Counted from the first letter of the stretch, positions 25,874-33,998 are shown. The stretch is DNA of 64,000 bases from an uncultured Alphaproteobacteria bacterium (GCA_945957365.1 CAMFKI010000006.1:1-64000); one strand, 5' to 3'. A program made the numbers and translations. The notes: generated from the letters alone by a model not told the origin.

Positions 25874-26193
25874 CGCAAACTGTCGCCATGCGCTACAGGT
25901 TCGACCCACAGACATTCATTGGCCAACCGCTGCGTCTCGAAGGCGGCGCAGATGAAGACTATCGCGTCACGATTGCTGGCCACACTGCGGGCCGCATCTT
26001 CAGAACGATGCGAAGCGCCAGCCAGCATGTGTGGCTATGGACAGTGACAGGGCCTTATCTTCCGGGCGCTGAACTGAACGGCAATGGCGACAGCACGGAC
26101 CTTACCGAAGCGAAAACCGCGTTCCGCGGCGCCTTCGATGCTTGGCTTCGATGGGCGGTTCAGCAGAATGCGCCGGTCGTCTGGCACGAGTGA
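25870..26193 (+). CDS. Small conserved protein after RecD2
   Basis: This 107-aa protein from a GTG at 25870 overlaps the RecD2 stop (GTGA); an ATG at 25888 would give 101 aa. It contains LEGGADEDYRVTIAGHTAGRI and VWLWTVTGPYLPGAELNGNG, a compact beta-rich pattern seen in uncharacterised alphaproteobacterial proteins near recombinases. Function unknown. Confidence 0.6.
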   Translation: MTQTVAMRYRFDPQTFIGQPLRLEGGADEDYRVTIAGHTAGRIFRTMRSASQHVWLWTVTGPYLPGAELNGNGDSTDLTEAKTAFRGAFDAWLRWAVQQNAPVVWHE

Positions 26194-26342
26194 CGGGAAG
26201 CGCCAAAAGTTTTCCACACGACACTGGCACTCATTTCCTGGGGGATTTTCGCAAGCACCCGCGCCTGCGTCGGGAGCCCTTTGTTTTCAGGCATTTTGCA
26301 GCGATCCTCTCGCTCATCAACAGCAATTTTCCAATGGTCTAG

Positions 26343-26561
26343 ATGAGCAACACAACGCAAGTAGACTGGAAGCCACCGGAGCGCATGACGCCCGCCCAGC
26401 GCCTTGACGAGTTGGCGCAGATCCTGGCTGCCGGCCTCATCCGCATGAAGGCCGCGAAGTCCAGTTCTTTATCTGCCGCGCAGTCTCAGACAGTTGTCGA
26501 CTTAACACCCGCCAAGAGCGGTGGTCACCGTCGCAAACCGAATAACCGAGTTGGAGGGTGA
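26343..26561 (+). CDS. Small protein upstream of DUF2924
   Basis: This 72-aa protein (MSNTTQVDWKPPERMTPAQR...) has a helical middle and a basic C-terminus GGHRRKPNNRVGG. Its stop lies 2 bp before the DUF2924 start, and proteins of this kind commonly precede DUF2924-recombinase pairs. The 149 bp before it carry no clear gene. Function unknown. Confidence 0.65.
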   Translation: MSNTTQVDWKPPERMTPAQRLDELAQILAAGLIRMKAAKSSSLSAAQSQTVVDLTPAKSGGHRRKPNNRVGG

Positions 26562-26563
26562 CG

Positions 26564-27076
26564 ATGAGACCTGCGACGAAACCGAAGCCACAGGGACTCC
26601 CGCGGCCGGGAGAGGACGCCGCCACAGACGGGGCCGTGTTGGCCCAGCTGGCGGCTATGCAGAAGCTGTCGGTCAACGAGCTCAAGGAAAAGTGGGAGGC
26701 GCTGTTCGGCACCCCTGCCCCAAATAATGCCCGCGCATTCCTGGAGCTTAGGATCGGTTACCGCATCCAGGAGCTGACCTACGGCGGCCTCACTAGGGAA
26801 ACCCGCCGGGTGCTGGATCTGCTGGCCGATGAGGTCGAGGGGAAGATCACGCGCAAGAGCATGGTGGCCGATCCACGAAATCCCGTTGTCGGCACGCGCC
26901 TGGTGCGGGAGTGGGACGGCGCCGAGCACACCGTCACAGTTCTGCGGGACGGGTACGACTGGCAGGGCCGGAAATTCCGTTCCCTCTCTGCGGTTGCCAA
27001 GGCGATCACCGGCACGAACTGGAACGGCTTCAGGTTCTTTGGCATGCGCGAGAAGAAGAGGGAGAGCCGGGCATGA
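26564..27076 (+). CDS. DUF2924 family protein
   Basis: This 170-aa protein shows the DUF2924 pattern: LAAMQKLSVNELKEKWEALF, then FLELRIGYRIQELTYGGL, then TVLRDGYDWQGRKFRSLSAV and ITGTNWNGFRFF. DUF2924 proteins nearly always precede a large serine recombinase, as here (ATGA overlap at 27073-27076), but what they do is unknown; a recombination directionality or DNA-binding role is a reasonable guess. GGAGG lies 6 nt before the ATG at 26564. Confidence 0.9.
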   Translation: MRPATKPKPQGLPRPGEDAATDGAVLAQLAAMQKLSVNELKEKWEALFGTPAPNNARAFLELRIGYRIQELTYGGLTRETRRVLDLLADEVEGKITRKSMVADPRNPVVGTRLVREWDGAEHTVTVLRDGYDWQGRKFRSLSAVAKAITGTNWNGFRFFGMREKKRESRA

Positions 27077-28404
27077 GCAAGTCTTCCGTGGTCCAGATAC
27101 CGAAGCGCTCTCGCTGCGCCATCTACACCCGCAAATCCTCCGAGGAAGGCCTCGACATGGAGTTCAACTCCCTCGACGCCCAGCGCGAGGCCTGCGAGGC
27201 CTATGTCGCTAGTCAGCGGTCGGAGGGGTGGGCGACCATCCGCGAGCGCTATGATGACGGTGGATTCTCCGGTGGCACGCTGGAACGCCCTGCCCTGAAG
27301 CAGCTGCTTGCCGACATCGAGGCGGGTCTCATCGACGTGATCGTCGTTTACAAGATCGATCGGCTCAGCCGCTCGCTGATGGATTTCGCGAAGCTGGTCG
27401 AGGTGTTCGACCGGAACAATGTCACCTTCGTGAGCGTCACCCAGTCCTTCAACACCACCACTTCCATGGGTCGGCTCACTCTCAACATCCTCTTGAGCTT
27501 CGCCCAGTTTGAGCGCGAAGTCATCGGTGAGCGCATCCGCGACAAGTTCGCGGCCTCGCGCAAGCGCGGCATGTGGATGGGCGGCTTTGTCCCCATGGGC
27601 TATGACGTCAGGGACAGGAAGCTGGTGGTCAATGATGCCGAGGCACAGACCGTTCGAATGATCTTCGAGCGCTTCGTGGCGCTGGGCTCCGCTTCAACCC
27701 TAGCACGCGCCCTTCAGGCCGAACGAGTACTCAACAAGCGGGGGAAGCGCATCGACAAAGGCTTCCTCTACAAGCTCCTCAGAAACCGGGTCTATCTCGG
27801 TGAGGCCGTGCACAAGGGGAATTCATATCCCGGCGAGCATGAAGCCATCATCACCCAGGACCTCTGGGACGGCGTTCATGCCATCCTGAAGGAAAGTCCA
27901 CGCGAGCGCGCGGCCAAGAACCGCGTCGGAACAGACGCCCTGCTCAAGGGCATCATCTTCGCGACCAATGGCACTGCCATGACCCCGACCTTCACCCGGA
28001 AGGGCGAACGCCTCTATCATTACTACGTCTCGATGGACCTCCTTCGGAACCGAGCGACGCCCGATGGTGCTGGCCCCGCCCGCCTCCCAGCCGCAATGGT
28101 GGAGGGCGCTGTCGTGGCCGAAATGCGCCGCATGATCGCTTCCCCGGAAATCGCATCACGGGTGTTGGAGGCGTGCTGCCAGTCTGGAGAGAAGGTGGAT
28201 GAACGTGCGGTTATTGAAGCACTCCGGCGGTTCGACGGCCTTTGGGCTTCCCTGTTTCCGGTGGAGCAGGCTCGCATCGTCCGCCTCTTGGTCGACCGAG
28301 TTACGGTCAGCTCCCAGGGCCTCGTAGTCGACCTACGGAACAATGGCGTAGTCACTCTCGTCCGCGACCTGCACGTCGGCGCCAGCATGGAGGCCGCCCA
28401 GTGA
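27073..28404 (+). CDS. Large serine recombinase (integrase-like)
   Basis: This 443-aa recombinase has an N-terminal resolvase domain (AIYTRKSSEEG with the catalytic Ser, YKIDRLSRS, and LLSFAQFEREVIGERIRDK), a recombinase DNA-binding domain, and a position where a zinc ribbon is expected. There the usual paired Cys are missing (LLKGIIFATNGTAMTP). It should integrate or excise the element by strand exchange through a Ser-DNA link. It overlaps the DUF2924 gene by ATGA and the downstream gene by GTGA. Confidence 0.92.
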   Translation: MSKSSVVQIPKRSRCAIYTRKSSEEGLDMEFNSLDAQREACEAYVASQRSEGWATIRERYDDGGFSGGTLERPALKQLLADIEAGLIDVIVVYKIDRLSRSLMDFAKLVEVFDRNNVTFVSVTQSFNTTTSMGRLTLNILLSFAQFEREVIGERIRDKFAASRKRGMWMGGFVPMGYDVRDRKLVVNDAEAQTVRMIFERFVALGSASTLARALQAERVLNKRGKRIDKGFLYKLLRNRVYLGEAVHKGNSYPGEHEAIITQDLWDGVHAILKESPRERAAKNRVGTDALLKGIIFATNGTAMTPTFTRKGERLYHYYVSMDLLRNRATPDGAGPARLPAAMVEGAVVAEMRRMIASPEIASRVLEACCQSGEKVDERAVIEALRRFDGLWASLFPVEQARIVRLLVDRVTVSSQGLVVDLRNNGVVTLVRDLHVGASMEAAQ

Positions 28405-28790
28405 ATGGCTCCAACGACAACATTCGCGTCGTGATTCCGCTCACGATCCGGCGGCGCAACGGGCGGCCCAAACTCCTGCCTCCGGAGAGTGTGGCGGATC
28501 AGCAGGTCCGTGCTCAGGATCCGCATATTTTGAAGGCGCTTGGAAGGGCGTGGGCATGGCGGCGACGCCTGGAAAGCGGTGACGTCGCGACAGCGGGTGA
28601 CTTGGCGAAGCTGGAGGGGGTGACCGAACGGTTCGTGAGCCGGACCATGCGACTGGCATTTCTTTCGCCCATTGCCCTGGAGCGGTTGTTACTGATGAGG
28701 CAACCACCCGCAGTGTCTTGGTATGATCTTGTCGGCCTGACATCGGCGCCGTGGTCGGAGCAGCTAGAACGGGTGTTCGCCGACTCCTAG
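28401..28790 (+). CDS. Recombinase-associated small HTH-like protein
   Basis: This 129-aa protein from a GTG overlaps the recombinase stop (GTGA). It begins with a basic IRVVIPLTIRRRNGRPKLLPP segment and ends with a helix-turn-helix-like region (DLAKLEGVTERFVSRTMRLA). Proteins of this type follow DUF2924-linked recombinases and may help DNA recognition. Function unproven. Confidence 0.65.
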   Translation: MNGSNDNIRVVIPLTIRRRNGRPKLLPPESVADQQVRAQDPHILKALGRAWAWRRRLESGDVATAGDLAKLEGVTERFVSRTMRLAFLSPIALERLLLMRQPPAVSWYDLVGLTSAPWSEQLERVFADS

Positions 28791-28821
28791 CAGTTGCTTT
28801 CAGAACTCACGCATGAACCTT

Positions 28822-29388
28822 TCAATGCGCCCCAATCAGCAGGTACTCCTGCTTCAAGGCCTCGTGGAAATGCTGCAACTCCTCCCGCGTGGTAGCGAGG
28901 CAATAGCAAATCCCGCTGCCATAATAGCCCGCCGATCCTTCAAAGTTATAGGCGTCGATAAAGAGGACCACCTCCCAGCAGTCGCCCAGTGTCGGCTCGC
29001 GTTCTAGGCGCTCTCGTTCAAAGGTCTCGAGATGAGCCTTCGCTTCCGGAGATTCGGCTTCGCCTCTCGTACCAGTTCTCAAGAATGAAAAGTCGGATCC
29101 CGGACGGATCATCAGACGAATGTCCGGGTCATCTGACTCCCAGGAACCCGTCTTGTTCGTCTCAAGCGCGCGTTGTAACAAAGGCAGCACTCCGCACTCG
29201 TCGGAGGCATCAGTCTTGATCGATCCAACACCCCGGTTGGCCCAGTATGCGCTGCTGCGCTTGAGGACCGCATCGTTCAAGACGGGCTCTCCGCGCCACC
29301 GCAGCCTAATGTCATACTCCACACCACCACGCTCAGACCTGCGATAGGTCATTTCAAGTGACAGGTCGCCATTCTGCAATACTGCCAT
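28822..29388 (-). CDS. Unknown cytosolic protein, 188 aa
   Basis: This 188-aa acidic protein begins MAVLQNGDLSLEMTYRRSE and alternates beta-rich and helical segments, with WEVVLFIDAYNFEGSAGYY near the C-terminus. A GGGAG site lies a few nt before the ATG at 29388. It stands alone, 76 bp downstream of the sirtuin gene. It has the size and composition of many immunity-type proteins, but no family was recognised. Confidence 0.5.
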   Translation of the reverse strand: MAVLQNGDLSLEMTYRRSERGGVEYDIRLRWRGEPVLNDAVLKRSSAYWANRGVGSIKTDASDECGVLPLLQRALETNKTGSWESDDPDIRLMIRPGSDFSFLRTGTRGEAESPEAKAHLETFERERLEREPTLGDCWEVVLFIDAYNFEGSAGYYGSGICYCLATTREELQHFHEALKQEYLLIGAH

Positions 29389-29464
29389 CTCTAACTCCCT
29401 CCCCGCCGGCAACGGCAGACTCAAATTTCAATTTCCCTTACGAAAACTCCTGCGATGTGACGCA

Positions 29465-30148
29465 TCAGAGAAGCCTGCTCACCCACTCTGGAACCACCTC
29501 GGTCGCCGGACCAAGAATGACTTCGCTGGCCGTTTGGGCAACGGCGGAGGGTTCAAGATTCATTTCTACTGTATCCGCTCCATGATCCCGGGCGAGTTGC
29601 ATGAATTCCGAAGCCGGGCTGACCTGAGCCGACGTACCGATCATCGCAAAGAGATCAGCCCTTCGGATCTCCTTCTCGATCTCGGAGAGAAACCGCACTT
29701 GTTCCCCGAACCACACCACATCGGGCCTGCAACCTCTGGACCAGCACTTCGGGCATCGTCCCTGGCTCGTCATCACATCGGGGGCGGGCCAGGTCGACGA
29801 ACAGTTGATGCATCTGGCCTTGTCGAGTTCGCCGTGCATCTGAAGCACGTTCTTCGAGCCGGCCCGCTGGTGAAGGTCATCGACGTTTTGCGTGACAATC
29901 AGCAGCTGCCCGTCATGCCTGGCCTCTAGCTCAGCAAGGGCGAAGTGCGCGGCATTGGGCTGTGCATTCCGACAGTTTGCTCGTCGAAGATTGTAAAACT
30001 CATGGACAAGGCCCGGATTACAGGAAAAACCTTCGAACGTTGCCACGTCCTCAAGGTCGTACTGCGACCACAGCCCGCCTTCATCCCGGAATGTTCCGAG
30101 GCCGCTTTCGGAAGAGATTCCCGCGCCAGTGAGAAAGACGATGTTCAG
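29465..30148 (-). CDS. cobB: Sir2/CobB NAD-dependent deacylase, CTG start
   Basis: This 227-aa class III sirtuin has FLTGAGISSESGLGTFRD, TQNVDDLHQRAGS, the catalytic HGEL, zinc Cys pairs (CINC and CPKC) and VVWFGEQ. Length fits bacterial CobB. No ATG, GTG or TTG lies at the family start. A CTG at 30148 begins LNIVFLTGAG where homologues have MNIVFLTGAG, and AGGAG lies 6 nt upstream. A 12-codon leader ORF ends across this codon. It removes acyl groups from lysines using NAD; a defence role is possible given the island. Confidence 0.82.
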   Translation of the reverse strand: MNIVFLTGAGISSESGLGTFRDEGGLWSQYDLEDVATFEGFSCNPGLVHEFYNLRRANCRNAQPNAAHFALAELEARHDGQLLIVTQNVDDLHQRAGSKNVLQMHGELDKARCINCSSTWPAPDVMTSQGRCPKCWSRGCRPDVVWFGEQVRFLSEIEKEIRRADLFAMIGTSAQVSPASEFMQLARDHGADTVEMNLEPSAVAQTASEVILGPATEVVPEWVSRLL

Positions 30149-30183
30149 GGCTTTCTCCTGTCGATGATCAGGACCCGCTTCAT
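30145..30183 (-). CDS. 12-codon leader ORF before the sirtuin
   Basis: An ATG at 30183 with GGAGG 7 nt upstream encodes the 12-residue peptide MKRVLIIDRRKP. Its TGA stop (30147-30145) overlaps the apparent CTG start of the sirtuin. It could couple translation of the sirtuin. Alternatively it is the true start of the sirtuin, separated from its body by a frameshift. Confidence 0.45.
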   Translation of the reverse strand: MKRVLIIDRRKP

Positions 30184-30317
30184 TGTTCGACCTCCGTCGA
30201 TGTGCTAGATTTCGTGTGTTGCGCCACGCTGGTGGAGCCAGACCAGCCATAAGCTACCGGAACTGGCTGTACACCTTCTGGTACGGCGTGACACTTCATG
30301 TCGACCGGAGCAGTCAT

Positions 30318-30388
30318 GCGGAGGTAGCTCAATGGTAGAGCCGCGGATTTCCATTCCGCTGACGCGGGTTCGATTCCCGTCCTCCGCT
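30318..30388 (+). tRNA. tRNA-Gly(TCC)
   Basis: A complete cloverleaf can be drawn: acceptor GCGGAGG/CCTCCGC, D arm GCTC/GAGC, anticodon stem GCGGA/TCCGC with loop TTTCCAT (anticodon TCC), and T arm GCGGG/CCCGT. The CCA end is not encoded. It sits between the sirtuin and metalloprotease-like genes. Confidence 0.92.
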
Positions 30389-30508
30389 CCGGTCGATTAA
30401 GGCTTGCGGCTGACTCTGCCTCGAGCAGACCGAGACCCGCCCTTACTGCAGAAATTGGATTGCACCTCATAGTTCATCCCGGATTGCAGGATTTTATATT
30501 TGGCCCAG

Positions 30509-31372
30509 TCAAGATGCGCCATCACACCGAGTTGAACCACCACCTCCATCGTCGGGAGGAAAACATCCGGCTTCTAATGCATGGTCGTCGCTCTGAACGA
30601 CCTCCCCATGGTCGGCTGCCATAATCTCCGGAATTCTTCTGACCAGGGAATGCTTCTGACCTTCGAATTTCCTTCGGTGGCCAATCGCCAGTCTATCGAT
30701 GAGGAAATTGACGGCAGGAGCAGTGATCCCGTCCGAGTAGATGGCGTTTCCCGCCACTGCCTTTATGCACCACCAGTTCCGCTCCACGACCCGATGTGCG
30801 ATGTGAAAGAGTCCGCGGCAAATCTCGTTGAGCCTCACCTCATTGATATCGTTGTACTCGCAGAGCAAGGCCGTCTGTAGGTAAAGAGTTACCGTCTCAG
30901 CGTCCGTGGGATCTGGGTTCCCATAATCCATGTTAGTCAGGTTAAACGAGACGAAGTCCCAAAACGCATCGAACCGCTCATCCCTGTTCAACTCCGGGCG
31001 CAAGAAGTTACCCTCGGCAATAGGTCCTGCCATCAAAATGATGCAGGACTTGAATGCCAGCCTGATCGCCGCCCTCTTCCGCTTTGTGTTTCCGGAGCGG
31101 TATGCAGCACTCAGATCTGATGGCGAATGACACTTATTAGGCGCGACATATCCGCAATAGTTCTCATCCGGCTCGATGAAGATGTCCCTGAGCGTTCGAG
31201 CTCGGAACTCCTTTGCAAACAAGAAGGGGGACGGAAGGACTCTCGCCGCGACAGCGTGCGCGCCCTCATGCAGGGCTTCGCACATCAATTCTGTCGCTTC
31301 CGCGATGATCCTTCGAGTAGCGACTTTCCTCCACGGATTATCGGGATCAGTAATTGTTCGCTTCAAGTGCAT
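30509..31372 (-). CDS. HExxH zinc-protease-like protein
   Basis: This 287-aa protein has ALHEGAHAVAARVL near residue 34 (HExxH zinc-protease motif) and a later ILMAGPIAEG segment resembling the third-ligand region of M41-type peptidases. The remainder, including a long helical middle and a Gly/Asp-rich tail, was not recognised. The upstream gene's stop codon directly abuts its ATG, so the two form a unit. Metalloprotease activity is inferred from the motif only. Confidence 0.65.
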   Translation of the reverse strand: MHLKRTITDPDNPWRKVATRRIIAEATELMCEALHEGAHAVAARVLPSPFLFAKEFRARTLRDIFIEPDENYCGYVAPNKCHSPSDLSAAYRSGNTKRKRAAIRLAFKSCIILMAGPIAEGNFLRPELNRDERFDAFWDFVSFNLTNMDYGNPDPTDAETVTLYLQTALLCEYNDINEVRLNEICRGLFHIAHRVVERNWWCIKAVAGNAIYSDGITAPAVNFLIDRLAIGHRRKFEGQKHSLVRRIPEIMAADHGEVVQSDDHALEAGCFPPDDGGGGSTRCDGAS

Positions 31373-32044
31373 TCAAGTCACCGCATTTTCGCGGAGCGCC
31401 AGAGGATCACATCTGTTATTCACGTTGAGAGACTCATACAGGACCCAGGATCCTATGACGGTCCTCAGCGATTGCGAGATCGGGCCAAAATCACGCTGAA
31501 CAAGGAGATATCGGCATTCCCGGAGCAGTGGTGCATCATGTTCACCCGAGGTCCGGAGCGCCACCAAGGTGTCCATCCTCCAGTGCGGAATGATGAACAG
31601 GTCGCACCGGCAGGCACCTTCACACGGAATATGAACATTTCCGCCCAGCTCGGTAGGGTCGAAACTGTGAAAGTCTGAATCCGGACCGCAGAGCGTGAAT
31701 GCCTGCTGGAACCCTTTTCCGGATATTGATGCTCTCTTCTTCTGCTCATCAACAAGCATGCGCCAGAAGTCGATGTCATCAAATGGGCAAGAGACGGATT
31801 CGACGGCCTCCAGAGAAATGATCTGCCGTACCTTCTGCACTAGCTCATCGGTGATAATATAGGGGGTCGGGCGTTGCGGAGCGCTGGCCTTGAGTCTTAT
31901 GGCGAAGTCTGCCCACCACAGGTCTTCATCCCGGTATGGATCATCCGGTGGGAGAGCCGCCAGTCGCGCACGATACTGGTGCCATGCCCGCAGAGGAGCG
32001 TAGAATTCTGGTTCTTCGAGCTGCAAATCGTCATTTTCAGACAT
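31373..32044 (-). CDS. Unknown partner of the metalloprotease-like gene
   Basis: This 223-aa acidic protein (MSENDDLQLEEPEFYAPL...) has several Trp-rich segments (LWWADFAIRL, DIDFWRML) and a Cys-containing loop (CEGACRCDLFIIPHWRMD). No family was recognised. Its TGA is immediately followed by the ATG of the HExxH gene, so the pair is almost certainly co-expressed. It could be the regulator, sensor or substrate of that protease. Confidence 0.6.
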   Translation of the reverse strand: MSENDDLQLEEPEFYAPLRAWHQYRARLAALPPDDPYRDEDLWWADFAIRLKASAPQRPTPYIITDELVQKVRQIISLEAVESVSCPFDDIDFWRMLVDEQKKRASISGKGFQQAFTLCGPDSDFHSFDPTELGGNVHIPCEGACRCDLFIIPHWRMDTLVALRTSGEHDAPLLRECRYLLVQRDFGPISQSLRTVIGSWVLYESLNVNNRCDPLALRENAVT

Positions 32045-32109
32045 TTGATGGCATGACCTCGCTTGAGTTAGGGTTGCGAAGCGTTCTTGCGGCACAGGCA
32101 CGTCTCTAC

Positions 32110-32490
32110 CTACAGGCTGCCGGGCCCAATATCGGTCGAAACTCTGATCTCCAGCACTTCAAGACCTCGGTCTCTGGCCTGGCGAGTCATGTTTGCCGTG
32201 CCGCGGCCCCCGGGAAATGCAATGATCACATCGGGCATACCCTCATCGAGCATCCGTTTGTTACGAATTGGTCCGGCGGATCTTCCTTCCGCTGCCCAGT
32301 TTGCTTCATACACAACGCACGCGACGCACCGGCTTCTGGCCCATTCACCTGCCATGCAGTCCGCTCCCCTGGCACCACCGTGAATGACAAGTTCGATCGG
32401 TCCCCGAGGGCCCTGATGAAACGCATCCAGTGAGGCCTCGAGGTTGACCGCGTCTTGAAATTCTCGTCCACCGCATACCAGAACGCGCAA
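32110..32490 (-). CDS. DUF2493 / SLOG family nucleotide-binding protein
   Basis: This 126-aa protein has the SLOG Rossmann pattern of DUF2493: MRVLVCGGREF at the start, then IHGGARGADCMAGEWA, RNKRMLDEG, and VIIAFPGGRGTANMT. The family is thought to bind nucleotides or NAD-derived signals. It lies beside NAD-linked (sirtuin, TIR) and other defence genes, but its role here is unproven. Confidence 0.85.
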   Translation of the reverse strand: MRVLVCGGREFQDAVNLEASLDAFHQGPRGPIELVIHGGARGADCMAGEWARSRCVACVVYEANWAAEGRSAGPIRNKRMLDEGMPDVIIAFPGGRGTANMTRQARDRGLEVLEIRVSTDIGPGSL

Positions 32491-32523
32491 TATTGGGGTC
32501 CTCTGCTGAAAACGTCTCGAGGG

Positions 32524-33585
32524 TCAGTGCTCCCAGCATCCGCTGGTCCTCACCGCACGAGGGCTGTTGGCCCCCGGTCCGATCGGCTTTGGAGTGCCCG
32601 TCTTGACGTCGGAGGTCCCTGGCATCGTCGCGCCGGTGATCTTCTTGAACATCGTTGCTGCCGATTTGACGCCTGCCAGCGCGGCGCTTCCCGACAGGGC
32701 CTTCTGATCCTTTCCGTAGTACTCGAACCAGGGCAGGCCGGCTTCATTGTAGTCCCGCGCGGTCGGCGGTTCGTTGGGCGGGGATTTGCCCGTAATTTCC
32801 TTCCAGTCCTTGGCATGAACCAGGGTGACGAACACGCGGTCAGCGGAAGTGATGTCCCAATCGCCAATATCAAACGTGTCTTCGTAGATATCCTGTATCA
32901 TCCGACCACCCGCGGCGAGGGCCATGGGCGTCACGTGACGCGGCACACTGTACAGAGCTCCCCGTTTCTGCTCGTTGAAACCCCGGAGATGAGCGCGCCG
33001 TTCTGCGGCCGCTTCCCACTCTGCCCGCTTGCGCTTCCAGACGCTCTCCTTGAGCGGTGCGACCGAAATCTGCAACCCGCCCCATTCGGCTTCGCCGGTC
33101 AATTGCTCCTCAACCGAATAACCATCGCCGAGGGGCATTGCGACAAATTGCCGGATGACGCCTTTCTCGATGGCAAAGCCGTCAAGCCACCGTTGATCCG
33201 GCGACACCATGTAGTCCTGTGGTCCCCGGTGCAGCCCCGGTCGCCATGCTTCCCCGGTCACTGCATTGATCTTCCCGGCCGCAATCTTGATCGCAACGGG
33301 AAACTCAACGCCTAGCCCCGGCGTCCAGCTGCTGAAGCGGATCCACATGGCTTCAGCTTGCCACATAGGGAGTATGACGCCGCCTCGTGACACAGTCGCC
33401 GACGGAAGCTTTGCGGCGTAATCCTCTGCATGTTCGATCGGGAAATTGCCAAGACCTGGAGGCAAGGAATAGGTCGTCTCCGAATCTGGAATGCGGAGAG
33501 TGCGTTGAAAATTGATCGTGAACCGCGCCTTCTCTTCGATCATCGGAAAGCGGAAGACGATTTCACTTCGTTCAAGCGTTGGCAT
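32524..33585 (-). CDS. Conserved protein of unknown function, 353 aa
   Basis: This 353-aa protein contains VSPDQRWLDGFAIEKGVIRQ followed by QFVAMPLGDGYSVEEQLTG and AEWGGLQISV, a conserved block I have met in scattered bacteria without an assigned function. A C-terminal Ser/Thr/Pro-rich tail ends CWEH. It follows the XRE gene by 13 bp and should be controlled by it from the palindromic operator at 33977-33998. Confidence 0.65.
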   Translation of the reverse strand: MPTLERSEIVFRFPMIEEKARFTINFQRTLRIPDSETTYSLPPGLGNFPIEHAEDYAAKLPSATVSRGGVILPMWQAEAMWIRFSSWTPGLGVEFPVAIKIAAGKINAVTGEAWRPGLHRGPQDYMVSPDQRWLDGFAIEKGVIRQFVAMPLGDGYSVEEQLTGEAEWGGLQISVAPLKESVWKRKRAEWEAAAERRAHLRGFNEQKRGALYSVPRHVTPMALAAGGRMIQDIYEDTFDIGDWDITSADRVFVTLVHAKDWKEITGKSPPNEPPTARDYNEAGLPWFEYYGKDQKALSGSAALAGVKSAATMFKKITGATMPGTSDVKTGTPKPIGPGANSPRAVRTSGCWEH

Positions 33586-33598
33586 CGCCAGCCTCCCC

Positions 33599-33979
33599 TT
33601 ACCAATTACCGTCACGGACTTCCCGGACGACGCGCAAGACTGCATGATCGGGCATGGATTTGATCGACCGTATCAGCTCGGCAAAGAGCTGGGGGCGAGC
33701 CAGGATAGCGCTCCGCAGGTCGGCGGATATCTTGCCTGCCATGGCCAATAGCACATCGCGATCCTCGCCCAGTTCCTGGGCCAGCTTGATGAGCGTCTCT
33801 TCGCCAGGCGGGGTAACTTCCCCACGCTCCACTCTGGACAGATAGGCGGGGGTGATGTCGCAGCGCGACGCCACGCGCCGTAGCGAAAAGTCAGGGCTTG
33901 CCTCCATGCGCTCCTCCCGAAGGCGGCGGAGATGGGCACCCAGCAATGACCCAGAAATTTGTTGCTCTTGAAGTTGCAT
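33599..33979 (-). CDS. XRE-family regulator
   Basis: This 126-aa protein has a helix-turn-helix (SLRRVASRCDITPAYLSRVE, about residues 30-50) followed by a helical C-terminal part. The ATG at 33979 lies inside a perfect palindrome, so it very likely represses itself and the 353-aa gene downstream. No toxin or ImmA/IrrE peptidase motif is visible in the partner. Confidence 0.85.
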   Translation of the reverse strand: MQLQEQQISGSLLGAHLRRLREERMEASPDFSLRRVASRCDITPAYLSRVERGEVTPPGEETLIKLAQELGEDRDVLLAMAGKISADLRSAILARPQLFAELIRSIKSMPDHAVLRVVREVRDGNW

Positions 33980-33998
33980 GTTGCCTATATAGGCAACA
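33977..33998. promoter_or_regulatory. 22-bp perfect palindromic operator
   Basis: A perfect 11+11 bp palindrome is centred on CTATATAG and covers the start codon of the XRE gene. Its core TTGCC...GGCAA is of the kind bound by XRE dimers. It would give autorepression and may also act on the divergent HigA-like side about 200 bp away. Confidence 0.8.

Larger units (their letters stand above)
1..28790. mobile_element. Prophage or prophage-derived element, left end outside window
   Basis: The span carries phage replication, recombination, regulation and integration genes, one tail-like gene, phage-type small proteins and several cargo genes. The minus-strand genes run early to late from about 20.4 kb toward position 1. 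The lysogeny genes (repressor to serine recombinase) run the other way from 22.3 to 28.8 kb. No terminase, portal or capsid gene is visible, so either they lie left of position 1 or the element is a remnant. The right boundary is set at the last recombinase-operon gene by inference; no attachment-site repeat was found. Confidence 0.7.

Noticed and set aside
30318..30388. tRNA-Gly 3' end as attachment site of the serine-recombinase element
   Set aside because: No second copy of its 3' sequence was found in the window, and serine recombinases do not usually use tRNA 3' ends.
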